Counted from the first letter of the stretch, positions 1-8,904 are shown. The stretch is DNA of 64,000 nucleotides from Shimazuella soli (GCF_022511585.1 NZ_JAKWBN010000004.1:124001-188000); one strand, 5' to 3'. Translations and numbers: made by a program. The notes: a model not told the origin generated them from the letters alone.

Positions 1-567
1 ACGTAATGGTTGCAAGCGATCATTTTCTGGTTGCAACCGAATATGATCCCCTTCTTTAAAGAAGCGTTTTACCGTTGCTTCTCCGTCTCCGGTCATGGCT
101 ACCACGATTTCTCCGTTGTCAGCTGTATTCTGTTGGCGGACAACAACATAATCTCCATCCATAATTCCAGCATTTATCATGCTATCACCTTGAACAGACA
201 GTAAAAAAGTAGTTCGATCTTCTCCTGCAATTCGTGCAGGAAGAGGGAAGTAATCTTCGATATTCTCTACAGCTGTAATTGGTTCGCCTGCTGTTACTTT
301 GCCCACCAGTGGTACCATTACAGTATCTTTTTTAAGTGCATTAGAATTTTGATCCAGGATCTCGATTGCTCTTGGTTTTGTTGGATCACGTCGAATATAA
401 CCTTTTTTTTCCAAACGGTTAAGATGCCCATGTACAGTAGAACTAGATGCTAAACCTACTGCTTCTCCGATCTCTCTTACAGAAGGAGGATACCCTTTTT
501 CATAAACTTCTTTTTGTATATAGTTTAAAATAGCTTGTTGCCTTTCAGAAAGTTTATTACTTTTCAC
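1..567 (-). CDS. lexA: LexA repressor, C-terminal end cut by window edge
   Basis: Not closed within the window: 189 codons are visible, about 16 short of the usual LexA length. The N-terminal part (about residues 1-65) is a winged helix DNA-binding domain. The self-cleavage site Ala93-Gly94 (VTAGEP), the catalytic Ser129 (QGDSM) and Lys167 (ATVKRF) of the S24 peptidase domain are all present, so the protein should be an active, RecA-cleavable SOS repressor. The start is GTG at 567, chosen because AGGAG lies 8 bases upstream (576-580) and the LexA N terminus begins there. It follows a Xer-type recombinase gene on the same strand. Confidence 0.95.
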   Translation of the reverse strand, partial: MKSNKLSERQQAILNYIQKEVYEKGYPPSVREIGEAVGLASSSTVHGHLNRLEKKGYIRRDPTKPRAIEILDQNSNALKKDTVMVPLVGKVTAGEPITAVENIEDYFPLPARIAGEDRTTFLLSVQGDSMINAGIMDGDYVVVRQQNTADNGEIVVAMTGDGEATVKRFFKEGDHIRLQPENDRLQPLR

Positions 568-622
568 ATTCTCATCTCCTTTTCTCCCGGAAAATTCCGA
601 ACATATTGTATCGGTCTGTACC

Positions 623-651
623 ATTATAGCGAAACAAGATAAAAAAATCAA
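623..651 (-). promoter_or_regulatory. lexA promoter
   Basis: On the minus strand TTGATT (646-651), a 17-base spacer and a perfect TATAAT (623-628) form a sigma-A-type promoter 56 bases before the lexA start codon. A single CGAAC/GTTCG half-site (about 598-602) lies between the -10 and the gene, but the second half of a Bacillus SOS box does not match, so autoregulation is only suggested. Confidence 0.7.
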
Positions 652-660
652 ACGGTTGTT

Positions 661-1701
661 CTAGAGAATGTCTGCTTGTATAGATGCTAATTTATCCAAT
701 GCATCATCTTTTTCTGTATTGATAACATGGGTATAGATTTGTGTAGTCTGGATACTAGAATGACCTAAAATCTCTTGCACTACCCTTAAATTCTCTCCAT
801 TTGATAGCAACATAGTTGCGAGTGTGTGACGAAGTTTGTGTGGAGATATATTGGCAGCTTTGGGAGGGAGTTTCGCTTCCCGAACATATTTGGTGATAAG
901 TTCAGAGATCCCTTTTCTGCTTAATCGATTAGCGTTTTTGTTTAAAAATAGGGCAGGATCATGAGATGAAGGGCGTTCTTGTAAATATTGCTCCAGAGAA
1001 CCAACTACAACTGCATTCAATTTTAACATCCGTTCTTTTCCGCCTTTTCCCATGATTACAATCCGAAGAGAATCACCTGCTTTCTGCAAACTATTCATAT
1101 CTAAGTTAACTAACTCAGATACACGCATCCCAGTGTTTAATAAAAGCAATAAAATGGAAAGATCTCTTGTTTTAATCCAAGATATTGTAGTCTTTCGATT
1201 ATGATAAGTTTGAACAGCTTGCAGAAGACGAGTCACTTCCTCCATCGTTAAAAAAACAGGTACTTTTTGTTTCGATCTTGTTCTCAAGCTAGCATCTTCA
1301 TAAGCTTGCATTGGGTCTTTTTCGAGAACTTGTGCAGTCACCAGATAACGAAATAGCGAACGAAGAGAGGCTCTTTTTCTCTGTTTACCACTTCTTGTAT
1401 TCTCATGAAAATGCTTTCTGGTTATCCATTCTCCTTTTGCAGTTTGGACATAGATTGTCCGTTCATATCCATTTTCTATGTAACGAAAAAACCTTTTGAT
1501 GGTCAAAGCGTCCAATGATTCTATGTCTTTATTTTTTTCTTTTAGAAAACGGAAAAACAAAGAAAAATCGTAAGCATAATTGGCGATTGTTAAAGGGGAT
1601 CTCTCTGCACTAATCATTTCCAAAAAGAAATCTTGTACATCTTCTGGAAAATCACTAATAAGTCGATTTATATTCGAGGGTAGCCTTCGCGAGTGAAACA
1701 T
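661..1701 (-). CDS. tyrosine recombinase (XerC/XerD-like)
   Basis: A 346-residue phage-integrase-family site-specific recombinase. It has an N-terminal SAM-like core-binding domain (about residues 15-125) and a C-terminal catalytic domain. The catalytic set is visible: Arg193 (TGMRVSEL), the beta-hairpin lysine in GKGGKER, His288 and Arg291 (HKLRH), His314 (LGHSS) and nucleophile Tyr323. The length and the absence of phage genes suggest a chromosomal Xer-type enzyme rather than a prophage integrase, but it is somewhat longer than XerC/D because of an insertion around residues 80-110. It lies 93 bases upstream of lexA on the same strand. Confidence 0.88.
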   Translation of the reverse strand: MFHSRRLPSNINRLISDFPEDVQDFFLEMISAERSPLTIANYAYDFSLFFRFLKEKNKDIESLDALTIKRFFRYIENGYERTIYVQTAKGEWITRKHFHENTRSGKQRKRASLRSLFRYLVTAQVLEKDPMQAYEDASLRTRSKQKVPVFLTMEEVTRLLQAVQTYHNRKTTISWIKTRDLSILLLLLNTGMRVSELVNLDMNSLQKAGDSLRIVIMGKGGKERMLKLNAVVVGSLEQYLQERPSSHDPALFLNKNANRLSRKGISELITKYVREAKLPPKAANISPHKLRHTLATMLLSNGENLRVVQEILGHSSIQTTQIYTHVINTEKDDALDKLASIQADIL

Positions 1702-2019
1702 TCTCTCATCATCCTTATCTAACTCTTTTTTTGTAACTATAGTCTATCGGAAAGATACCCGCAAATAAACACATGACGATCGTTTGAATTTTCTATTATA
1801 TATGTACTGTGTTATAGTAGCAGTAGAAAAGATTTTCTCAAAGGGGAGAGAACCAATTTTATTTGTATGCCGTAATAAATAGGTTACTAGCAAAATAATA
1901 GAATAAAAACAAAGCCGCCCAATGATAGGCGGTTTATTTTTGACAATAAGATACTGCTTCCTTTGGTTAGAAAATATTATTGTTTGATCACTGTTAAATT
2001 GAAAAGGGAGGCATAAAGT
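1702..2019. other. intergenic region with a stand-alone terminator
   Basis: No gene was recognised. The stretch 1850-1940 contains a GGGGAGAG motif that could be a ribosome binding site, but only very short ORFs (up to 11 codons) follow it before a terminator hairpin at 1911-1941. A short leader or small RNA ending at that hairpin is possible. The promoter-like elements around 1784-1815 are weak. Confidence 0.35.
1911..1941 (+). terminator. intrinsic terminator
   Basis: CCGCC (1915-1919) pairs with GGCGG (1928-1932), flanked by A- and T-rich arms and followed by a T-rich tail. No complete gene precedes it on this strand, so it may end a short RNA. Confidence 0.6.
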
Positions 2020-2775
2020 TTGCTAAAAGAAGTAGAAAAAATCGCGAATCAGGTAGTGGAGGTATACCAAACTCACACAGGTAACGATTTCATTGGACTT
2101 ATTGTTCATGGTTCTGCGATGAAAGGTGGATTTATCAAAGGATCCAGCGATATTGATTTTCAGTTATTCTTAGAAGATAAGATCTTTGAGGATAACGGGA
2201 TGCTTCCTCTAGAGTTATATTTGAAAATCCATCAAGATCTAGCTAAAATAAATACCTCGCCATTCCGATATATTCAATGTAAAGCGTTATCAAAAAATTT
2301 GCCTAGGGACTATGTAGGGCCAGTATCTGGTACATATAAAATAGTAGCTGGGAGACTCCCAGTTCCAGAAGCAACTAACGAACAGCTTAAACAATCTGCA
2401 CACGAATCCTTGTTAAAATTAACAGAGACACCCGAGTATCTTTCTTCCCTATTGGATCATGGCAAAGATCGATTAACTCACCTTATTCGACTTTTATGCA
2501 CAAGGGTTTCTCCTTTGATATATCAAATATTAGCGATAGAGCATGAAAATGCTATCCAGATATGGAATATGCCAAAAAACATGGCAATCCACTGTCTTCC
2601 AAAACAGCAACTTAAAGAAAGTGCTGGGGCGTTTTATAACCATGCGAATGCTTATTATCCGAAAGAAACATCCATTTATGAAGCATTGGAAATGGTAAAA
2701 CATGCAGTTTTATTTATGCGACACGCTAAAAATTGGTATGAAGAAAAAATGAGAAGTATTGGAAAGCAGGTTTAG
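2020..2775 (+). CDS. nucleotidyltransferase-domain protein
   Basis: A 251-residue protein with a minimal nucleotidyltransferase fold at its N terminus. HGSAMKGG corresponds to the GS motif, and the following SDIDF supplies the DxD metal-binding aspartates (about residues 31-47). The rest is helical and resembles aminoglycoside adenylyltransferase-like proteins, but the substrate cannot be told from sequence. The TTG start at 2020 is favoured by AGGGAGG 8 bases upstream. Its stop overlaps the stop of the convergent MBL gene by four bases. Confidence 0.75.
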   Translation: MLKEVEKIANQVVEVYQTHTGNDFIGLIVHGSAMKGGFIKGSSDIDFQLFLEDKIFEDNGMLPLELYLKIHQDLAKINTSPFRYIQCKALSKNLPRDYVGPVSGTYKIVAGRLPVPEATNEQLKQSAHESLLKLTETPEYLSSLLDHGKDRLTHLIRLLCTRVSPLIYQILAIEHENAIQIWNMPKNMAIHCLPKQQLKESAGAFYNHANAYYPKETSIYEALEMVKHAVLFMRHAKNWYEEKMRSIGKQV

Positions 2776-3530
2776 AGCAATTTATTTTTTTGACAGCGGT
2801 ACAACTCAAGCATACAAGCATTAACATCTTGATCAAATATACCTCCATGGTAGCATAGGACAGTCTCAATATCATAATGAGTCAAGTGACCAATAGACTC
2901 TATTGCTTTTTCCATATCGAAAGTGAGTAATGGGGAAGAGATAACTAATTCATTGTTTTCTACTGTCAGAGCATCTCCTGCAATCAACGTCTTACTTGTC
3001 TTATGATAATAACTAGTATGACCAATCGTATGTCCTGGTGTATCAATAACTATGATTCCTCCCAAAAACGGAAGTTCATCTCCGCCTACTACTGTTTTAT
3101 TTACTTTTGCAGTAGGGGGATTTTCTAATGTATGCCGAAACGCTTGTTTCCATTGTGAAGGAACATCTGACGGGAGATTCTTTACCGCCGTTGCAATAGC
3201 TTCCGGTGTATGCTTCTGCAATGTTTTTTCTCCTTGTATATAAGGCTGTTCTAATAAAGGGGCGATTACTTCTATAGGGTGAGAGGACATGTTAAGGAGA
3301 GAAGATACATTACCAATGTGATCTATATCTTGGTGAGTAAGGATAATTTTTTCAATGGATGACAAAGATGAACCAACTTTCGCTATGGCTTGTTGAAGGA
3401 GAGGGAGTTGGCCAGGATATCCTGTATCAATCAAGACTGAAAAATTATCATCAAACAAAAGGGCAGGGAAGATGGTGTTACTATTACCCATCATCGTAGC
3501 AGTTAACTCTAATGGAATTAGTTTGGACAC
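2772..3530 (-). CDS. MBL-fold metallo-hydrolase
   Basis: A metallo-beta-lactamase superfamily hydrolase of 252 residues. The metal-binding motif is LTHQDIDHIGN, followed by DTPGHTIGH, AGDAL and the terminal CYHGG histidine, so both metal sites look complete. I chose the GTG at 3530 because GGAGGT (3538-3543) lies 7 bases before it; a longer TTG start at 3545 would bury that ribosome binding site. Substrate unknown; glyoxalase-II-like or lactonase-like activity are options. A near-palindrome upstream (3566-3580) could be a regulator site. Confidence 0.85.
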   Translation of the reverse strand: MSKLIPLELTATMMGNSNTIFPALLFDDNFSVLIDTGYPGQLPLLQQAIAKVGSSLSSIEKIILTHQDIDHIGNVSSLLNMSSHPIEVIAPLLEQPYIQGEKTLQKHTPEAIATAVKNLPSDVPSQWKQAFRHTLENPPTAKVNKTVVGGDELPFLGGIIVIDTPGHTIGHTSYYHKTSKTLIAGDALTVENNELVISSPLLTFDMEKAIESIGHLTHYDIETVLCYHGGIFDQDVNACMLELYRCQKNKLL

Positions 3531-3565
3531 TGTATATACCTCCAAAGTAAATGATATTACTAATT

Positions 3566-3580
3566 CTACTTCGAAGGTAG
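3566..3580. promoter_or_regulatory. possible operator upstream of the MBL hydrolase
   Basis: CTACTTCGAAGGTAG is nearly palindromic around TTCGAA and sits 36 bases before the GTG start, within the likely promoter region. No cognate regulator gene is adjacent. Confidence 0.3.
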
Positions 3581-3648
3581 TTATAAATCAATCAAAAAAA
3601 TAATAATATCATATTAAATAAATTTTGTCAAGGGTTTTTAAAAAAATA

Positions 3649-3669
3649 TATCCTACGTATAGTAGGATA
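3649..3669 (-). terminator. terminator of trhO
   Basis: TATCCTAC and GTAGGATA form a perfect 8-bp stem with a 5-base loop. Read on the minus strand it is followed by a T tract and lies 8 bases after the trhO stop. Confidence 0.85.
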
Positions 3670-3676
3670 ATTAAAT

Positions 3677-4585
3677 TCAAGCTTTTTGTTTTGCAGCTAC
3701 TAACTCTTCACATTCTTTTGAGCAAAAATGTTGATGTTCGCTTTGGCAAGTAGGGCATACGATATGTTGGCGATGACAGAAATCATTAGCACAATTGATA
3801 TAGGTTTCAGCTGGTTGATTGCAGTGATAACATTTTCCGATGACTGTCGGTGCTACCTGATTGACCGGAACAGAAATCCGCTCATCAAATACATAACATT
3901 TCCCATCAAATAATTCTCCTTTTACTTCAGGATCTTTGCCATAAGTAATGATACCGCCGTCCAGCTGAGCTACATCCTCAAAACCTTCGGAAATGAGGAA
4001 ACTAGTCAATTTTTCGCACCTAATTCCGCCCGTGCAATAGGTTATGATTTTTTTATCTTTGTATTCGTTGAGATTTTTGCGTACCCAATCAGGGAATTCT
4101 TTCGTCGTGTTTACACCGGGTCGGATAGCGCCACGGAAATGACCAAGGTCATACTCATATTCGTTTCTTCCATCAATGATGATCACATCGTCACGCTTCA
4201 GATGCTCGTTAAACTCCTTTGGAGTCAAATGTTTCCCTGTGGTTTCACTTGGGTCAACTTCTTGATCCAGTCTCCAAGTTACTACTTCTTTACGAGGTCT
4301 GACAGAAAGCCTTTTGAAGGCATGACCGTCATGTTCGTCAATCTTAAATTGCATATCACGGAATAGAGGATGCTGATGCATGAAAGCCATATATCTATCC
4401 GTTTCGTCTTTTGTACCAGAGACAGTACCATTTATCCCTTCATAAGCGATCATCACTCTTCCTTTTAGGTTTAATTCTTTACAAAAAGCCAGATGCTGTT
4501 TAGCGAATATCTCGTAATCTTCAATATGAACATATTTATAATATAACAACACTTGATATTTCTCTGTTGTTGTGAGTGTACTCAT
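3677..4585 (-). CDS. trhO: tRNA uridine-34 hydroxylase, rhodanese domain
   Basis: A 302-residue member of the TrhO (UPF0176) family, which makes 5-hydroxyuridine at the wobble position of tRNA using prephenate-independent oxygen chemistry. An N-terminal acylphosphatase-like domain is followed by a rhodanese domain with the catalytic loop YCTGGIRCEK (Cys184, Cys190). A C-terminal cysteine cluster (CYHCNQP through CPTC) probably binds zinc. The ATG at 4585 is preferred over the longer upstream frame because GGAAAGGAAG precedes it at proper distance and the family N terminus starts there. It ends at its own terminator. Confidence 0.92.
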   Translation of the reverse strand: MSTLTTTEKYQVLLYYKYVHIEDYEIFAKQHLAFCKELNLKGRVMIAYEGINGTVSGTKDETDRYMAFMHQHPLFRDMQFKIDEHDGHAFKRLSVRPRKEVVTWRLDQEVDPSETTGKHLTPKEFNEHLKRDDVIIIDGRNEYEYDLGHFRGAIRPGVNTTKEFPDWVRKNLNEYKDKKIITYCTGGIRCEKLTSFLISEGFEDVAQLDGGIITYGKDPEVKGELFDGKCYVFDERISVPVNQVAPTVIGKCYHCNQPAETYINCANDFCHRQHIVCPTCQSEHQHFCSKECEELVAAKQKA

Positions 4586-4710
4586 GTTTATTCTTCCTTT
4601 CCACACAAATAAATCATGCAACATTTTACCATAAGAAAGGCAAAAAAGCATGGGTTGATCCGAATTCAATTTTTTCAAAAACAAGGGTATATGTGATTTT
4701 TATTTTTTTG

Positions 4711-4716
4711 TATAAT
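4711..4716 (+). promoter_or_regulatory. -10 element upstream of a 17-codon ORF
   Basis: A perfect TATAAT on the plus strand; the -35 candidate (TATATG, 17 bases upstream) is weak. It is placed to transcribe the 4772-4825 ORF and the terminator at 4865-4898. Confidence 0.45.
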
Positions 4717-4771
4717 GAAAAAGATGAGAGATCATCTGAGTGTTTCCATTCCGACTCAGGGGGTGAATGAG

Positions 4772-4825
4772 GTGATTCGTTCAAAATGTCCCAAAACCGG
4801 AAAAGATGAATGTAACTGCGATTAG
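4772..4825 (+). CDS. possible 17-residue cysteine-rich microprotein
   Basis: A GTG-started ORF encoding 17 residues that include CPKTGKDECNC, i.e. three cysteines in a C-x7-C-x-C layout. An AGGGGGTGA ribosome binding site lies just upstream, a TATAAT lies about 56 bases before it and a strong terminator follows 40 bases after it, so it forms its own small transcription unit. I do not recognise the peptide. The pattern could bind a metal. It could equally be a leader peptide or a chance ORF in a small RNA. Confidence 0.4.
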   Translation: MIRSKCPKTGKDECNCD

Positions 4826-4864
4826 CTAAAAATCCAGCAAAGTATTGACTATGGAATGTAAACG

Positions 4865-4898
4865 AAACAACCTTAGGTTCTTACTAGGGTTGTTTTTT
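4865..4898 (+). terminator. intrinsic terminator after the 17-codon ORF
   Basis: AAACAACCTTAG pairs with CTAGGGTTGTTT (one G-U pair) and runs into a T tract. It closes a transcription unit of roughly 180 bases starting near 4723. Confidence 0.8.
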
Positions 4899-5101
4899 AT
4901 TAAGCAAGAACACGCTTTTGTTGATCCTCTTGATGATGGCATATCTTTTAAGAGGGATAGAGGAAGAATTTAAGATCGCTATCTTTGATTGATTTATTTC
5001 GGATGCTGAAACCACTTGATGTTAGAACACACTCTAAGATAGAAATCATAAATAATCAATAGAACAAAATGCGAAAATTTAAATCAGTATCTATCTCCAG
5101 T

Positions 5102-5143
5102 CCACAACGTTACAAAATTAACATTTTGTAACGTTAATTGTGG
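5102..5143. repeat. long inverted repeat
   Basis: AACGTTACAAAAT and ATTTTGTAACGTT are perfect 13-base arms separated by TAAC, extended by an outer CCACA/TGTGG pair after a short bulge. There is no T tail, so it is not a classical terminator. A regulator site or a remnant of a small inverted-repeat element are both possible. Confidence 0.6.
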
Positions 5144-5174
5144 CGAAAACAAGAGTAATCGGACTCTTCTCGCC
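5142..5174 (-). terminator. hairpin, possible terminator for the exporter
   Basis: On the minus strand AAGAGT-CCGATT-ACTCTT with outer GGCGA/TCGCC pairing is followed by a short T run. It lies 240 bases after the exporter stop, so its link to that gene is uncertain. Confidence 0.4.
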
Positions 5175-5411
5175 GTCTAAATAACCTCCTATTTTGTCTC
5201 TATAGAAAAAGTTAACTATAGTATTGAGAAATAAAAGAAGAAATGAAATCTAGTAAGAATGAATTAGACCTGTGTTCGTTCTTGATATTACACGTTAAAT
5301 TAAGTAGATCCCTTTTTTTGGTAAAAGAAGCACGATACCTTGTCATATTTTTTATATTAAAGTAAACACATAAACAGCCAAGTACTAATCCTTGACTGTT
5401 ATACATACTCC

Positions 5412-6929
5412 CTATTCTTCTATTGATTTCTTTTCAGACAATAGTACCTCTTTCTTTAAGAACCAACATAAAACAAATACAACTATAGAAAGAATGAATG
5501 CATATAGATAAATATGCTGGAATGCGCTAATAACTGCTGTCTTGATCAGGATCAGTATATCAGGAGACAAGTTAGCTGGAATTTGCCCAGAAGCTATGTT
5601 ACCTATATTTGTCAATCCATGCCCAATGCCATTTAATTGAGATGTCAAGGATGAAGACAGCAAAGTCCCAAATACACTTACTCCCACTGTCGCACCAATG
5701 GATTGGAACAAGGGTACAGTAGATAATGCTACTCCTTTATGCTCCTCTTCCACTGATTCTTGAACAATTAAATTATCTCCGCCAAATAAAACTCCTAAAC
5801 CTAAGCCGGTAATCAAAAAGAAAATAATAATATGAACTACTGTGGTAGAAATATTAATATGAGTAAATAAGTAAAAGCCAACTACAGGTAAAATAAATCC
5901 TATTGCCATCAATTCACGATATCGAACTTTTGTCAATAAGAAACCACAAATAATAGATGAGACAACTGCACCTACCATTAATGGTAATGATAAGTAACCT
6001 GCATTTGTAGGCGTTAGCCCTAATACATGTTGTGCATAATAAGGAAATGATGAAAAAGATCCCATTAAACCTACACCAACAGTAAACACTATTAATGACA
6101 GTACTAAGATATTTCGATTTTTAAAAAGATGTAACGGGATGATAGGCTCTTTCACTTTTGATTCTACCCAAATGAATATACCGATCAAGACGATCCCGAG
6201 AAAGATCAAGCTAAGTATAACCGGAGAACCCCAAGTAAATCCTTGATTTTCAACCAATACAGGTGTAATTAACAATGTCACTATTGAAGCCATAAGCAAA
6301 AACGCCCCAGCCCAATCAATAATTACTTTTTTTGTTTGTGCGGTTTCTTTTAAACCGATCAAAAGTAATGCAGCTGCTAAAACACCTACTGGAATATTGA
6401 TAAAAAATATCCAGTGCCAATTCATTTGATCAACAAAGAATCCCCCCATCATCGGACCTAACAACATAGGAATAAACATAATTGGTCCCATGAACCCTTG
6501 AAACTTCGCACGTTGTTCAATCGGGAATAAATCACTTGAGATCGTCATCGCAAGTGGCATTAATCCTCCTGCTCCCATCCCTTGAATACCTCGACCTATT
6601 AATAACAGTGTCATCGAATGTGATAAACCACATATAACCGAGCCACTTATAAACAAAAGCATCGCTAATAGATAAATCTTTCTTCTGCCGAATAAATCTG
6701 ATAACTTACCTAGAATAGGCATAAACGCTGACATGGATAGCATATATACACCAGCAACCCAACCATATAAGGGCAACCCGCCTAAATCACGAATGATGGT
6801 TGGCAATGCTGTATTCACAACAGTTTCATCCAACTCTGAAAAAATTAAACCTAAAATCAGTCCGATCATTACTAAAATGCGATTACTTCGAGGGGGTATA
6901 TACGAATTAGCTGCACTTACATTTTCCAT
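5412..6929 (-). CDS. DHA2-family MFS drug exporter (14 TM)
   Basis: A 505-residue integral membrane protein of the major facilitator superfamily, EmrB/QacA branch, expected to export drugs or lipids by proton antiport. Visible signatures are LDETVVNTALPTI in TM1, the loop motif GKLSDLFGRRKIYL, and the GLGMGG-type motif GRGIQGMGAGGLMPL. The hydrophobic pattern fits 14 membrane segments. AAAGGAAACG precedes the ATG. It stands alone, and no TetR or MarR regulator is next to it. Confidence 0.9.
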   Translation of the reverse strand: MENVSAANSYIPPRSNRILVMIGLILGLIFSELDETVVNTALPTIIRDLGGLPLYGWVAGVYMLSMSAFMPILGKLSDLFGRRKIYLLAMLLFISGSVICGLSHSMTLLLIGRGIQGMGAGGLMPLAMTISSDLFPIEQRAKFQGFMGPIMFIPMLLGPMMGGFFVDQMNWHWIFFINIPVGVLAAALLLIGLKETAQTKKVIIDWAGAFLLMASIVTLLITPVLVENQGFTWGSPVILSLIFLGIVLIGIFIWVESKVKEPIIPLHLFKNRNILVLSLIVFTVGVGLMGSFSSFPYYAQHVLGLTPTNAGYLSLPLMVGAVVSSIICGFLLTKVRYRELMAIGFILPVVGFYLFTHINISTTVVHIIIFFLITGLGLGVLFGGDNLIVQESVEEEHKGVALSTVPLFQSIGATVGVSVFGTLLSSSLTSQLNGIGHGLTNIGNIASGQIPANLSPDILILIKTAVISAFQHIYLYAFILSIVVFVLCWFLKKEVLLSEKKSIEE

Positions 6930-7020
6930 ATTATCGTTTCCTTTCGCTCGTTCTATTGGATACTATAAGGGGACTTTATGAATAGAACATGAACAAAAGA
7001 AATATCACTATAAAAAATAA

Positions 7021-7048
7021 TCAAGTGCTCCTGATGAGGAGCACTTGA
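7021..7048 (-). terminator. strong terminator
   Basis: TCAAGTGCTCCT and AGGAGCACTTGA form a perfect 12-bp stem with a 4-base loop; on the minus strand TTATTTTTTAT follows. It lies 5 bases after the 7053-7862 stop. Confidence 0.92.
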
Positions 7049-7052
7049 TGAA

Positions 7053-7862
7053 TTAAGCTTCTAAGTATTTTTTATATCGTTTAGCAGAGGCTTTTAATCT
7101 CTCTTTTGCATTTTCCCAAATAAATCTTTCTCTCCAAGCCCCATGGATTCGATCAAAATTATATGTTTCTAACTTGGTTACAATTCTTTTTACAGTATTA
7201 CAGGAAAGAGGGATATGATTAGGATAACTGTACATAAAACTAAGATAATGGCGATCGCGGTTAACTTGAATAACATCTCCTGATAATAAACTTCCTCTTC
7301 CTTCTGCACCTTGTTTCCATAAAAGTACTGAAGCACCATCAAAATGTCCACCAAGATGGATTAATTCCAAATCAGGAGTTATTGAAAAAGTTTCTCCTTC
7401 CCAAAGGGTGATTTTATCACTGGGGCGCATAATCCAATCAGCATCAGATGCATGCAAATAAATTGGAACATTAAAAGCATCTGCCCATTCTACCATGGTA
7501 GAATAATAGTGGGGATGAGAAATAGCAATAGCTTCTAACCCGCCCAAATCTTCTACTATTTGAATGGCACGATCGTTGATATAAGGAATACAATCCCATA
7601 AAATATTTCCTTTATCACCTGGAACCAATAAAGCTCGCTGTCCTATTCCGAAGGAACGATTTAATTCCAATCCCCATAGACCAGGTTCTTCCTCGTAAGG
7701 GACCACTTCAAATCCATCATTTTGCATAACAGCAAGCGTAGTCCATGCTTGTCCATCCCATCTTACATACTGCCTTTCGTCTTCACAGACCAAGCATTTA
7801 AGAGGTTCAGTTACAGATTCAGCATACTGGGTCCCGCATTGTACACAAAGAAATTTCGGCAT
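7053..7862 (-). CDS. MBL-fold protein with N-terminal zinc ribbon
   Basis: A 269-residue protein. The first 30 residues contain CVQCG and CLVC, a probable rubredoxin-like zinc ribbon. A metallo-beta-lactamase fold follows with the motif HPHYYSTMVEWA, GGHFDGAS and SGDVIQV. The canonical HxHxDH is altered here: the aspartate and third histidine are not in their usual places. Metal content and activity are therefore uncertain. It is a single-gene unit ending at a strong terminator. Confidence 0.75.
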   Translation of the reverse strand: MPKFLCVQCGTQYAESVTEPLKCLVCEDERQYVRWDGQAWTTLAVMQNDGFEVVPYEEEPGLWGLELNRSFGIGQRALLVPGDKGNILWDCIPYINDRAIQIVEDLGGLEAIAISHPHYYSTMVEWADAFNVPIYLHASDADWIMRPSDKITLWEGETFSITPDLELIHLGGHFDGASVLLWKQGAEGRGSLLSGDVIQVNRDRHYLSFMYSYPNHIPLSCNTVKRIVTKLETYNFDRIHGAWRERFIWENAKERLKASAKRYKKYLEA

Positions 7863-8024
7863 GGAGATCCCCCTTTGGAGAAATGTATTTATTTGTTAAC
7901 TGTATTGTAACATTTAGAAACCGCTGTGTAACGCCTATACATTTTCCAATACTTGTATACGTAAATAGGTTTATCCATCTGAAATGTCGAAATAAGCTTA
8001 GACAAATAAAATGGAGGTAGATAA

Positions 8025-8849
8025 ATGATTATCGGTTCAATAGTATGTTTTGTGTTGATAATTGCAGCTTTTATTGGCTACCAAGTATATATATGGAGAG
8101 AATACATCCCCTCTATGAATGGGATGATGATTGCCATGGCGGTAGCAATGATGGTAGCACTCACCATCGGAATAACCATATCATTAAGAGTTGTAAGCAA
8201 TCCAACCATTGCCACTATTTACATGATGGTATTAGGAGTATTTACTGGATATATCATAGGTTTCCCATTTGGGATATTGGCACAATTGGATGGCGTATTA
8301 TCTGGGATTATGGGAGGGTTGATGGGTCCGATGACTGGATTGATGGTAACTAATAGTCATCCCAATCTGTTTATCGGTTTCTTTCTGCTGCTCTATGTAT
8401 TTACAATCATACTTATTTACCAGCTAATACAACAAAGCTTACCTTCTTTTGTTTCAAAAAAAATCAGTCTAACATGGTATGTGTTTCTTCCTATTTGTTT
8501 GGTCTTAACCATCCTTGCCATTGTCCAATCCAGTGCAGAAACACCTCTGCTTGCAACTCAAGAAATAAAAGGCATTCAAAAGAAGGGTTATCAAGAAGCA
8601 ACCATACAAGTGAATGAGAACGGATACTCCCCTTCCAATCTTTTTCTCAAAGTTGGAATTCCTACAAAACTTCATTTCCAAAAAACAACAGAAGCTGGAT
8701 GTCTTTCTTATCTTTTGATTCGAGATTTGGGAATAAACAAAGAATTAAAAAAGGGTGATAATGTAATATCTTTTACTCCTAATAAATTAGGAAAAATAAC
8801 ATTTACATGCGGAATGGGAATGTACCAAGGCTCCCTTACTGTAGAATAA
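8025..8849 (+). CDS. membrane protein with C-terminal cupredoxin-like domain
   Basis: A 274-residue protein. The first 180 residues contain about five or six hydrophobic segments, several rich in Met and Gly (for example MNGMMIAMAVAMMV). After residue 190 a soluble domain resembles the EfeO/cupredoxin-like fold: it carries the phrase NENGYSPSNLFLKVG and ends with TCGMGMYQGSLTVE. The cysteine (also Cys near residue 226) and the methionines of CGMGM are plausible copper ligands. Expected at the membrane with the cupredoxin part outside. GGAGGTAGATAA precedes the ATG. Copper handling is inference. Confidence 0.7.
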   Translation: MIIGSIVCFVLIIAAFIGYQVYIWREYIPSMNGMMIAMAVAMMVALTIGITISLRVVSNPTIATIYMMVLGVFTGYIIGFPFGILAQLDGVLSGIMGGLMGPMTGLMVTNSHPNLFIGFFLLLYVFTIILIYQLIQQSLPSFVSKKISLTWYVFLPICLVLTILAIVQSSAETPLLATQEIKGIQKKGYQEATIQVNENGYSPSNLFLKVGIPTKLHFQKTTEAGCLSYLLIRDLGINKELKKGDNVISFTPNKLGKITFTCGMGMYQGSLTVE

Positions 8850-8904
8850 CGAATCTATTTCTCACTCCTCTAAAAACATTAATAAATATAATATTATAAA
8901 AAAT

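Larger units (their letters stand above)
4826..5411. other. long intergenic region
   Basis: No gene was recognised on either strand. Besides the terminator at 4865-4898 it holds a long inverted repeat (5102-5143) and an adjoining hairpin (5142-5174). A 64-codon minus-strand ORF next to the exporter (5212-5406) has unremarkable composition and no ribosome binding site, so it is not called. Confidence 0.5.

Noticed and set aside
592-612. SOS box (LexA operator) at the lexA promoter
   Set aside because: Only one half-site (CGAAC) matches; the expected GAAC-N4-GTTC pairing is not there, so I do not call an operator.
8045-8353. 102-codon ORF overlapping the cupredoxin-tailed membrane protein
   Set aside because: It is fully inside the real gene in another frame, has unusual composition rich in Asp, Trp and His, and no ribosome binding site.
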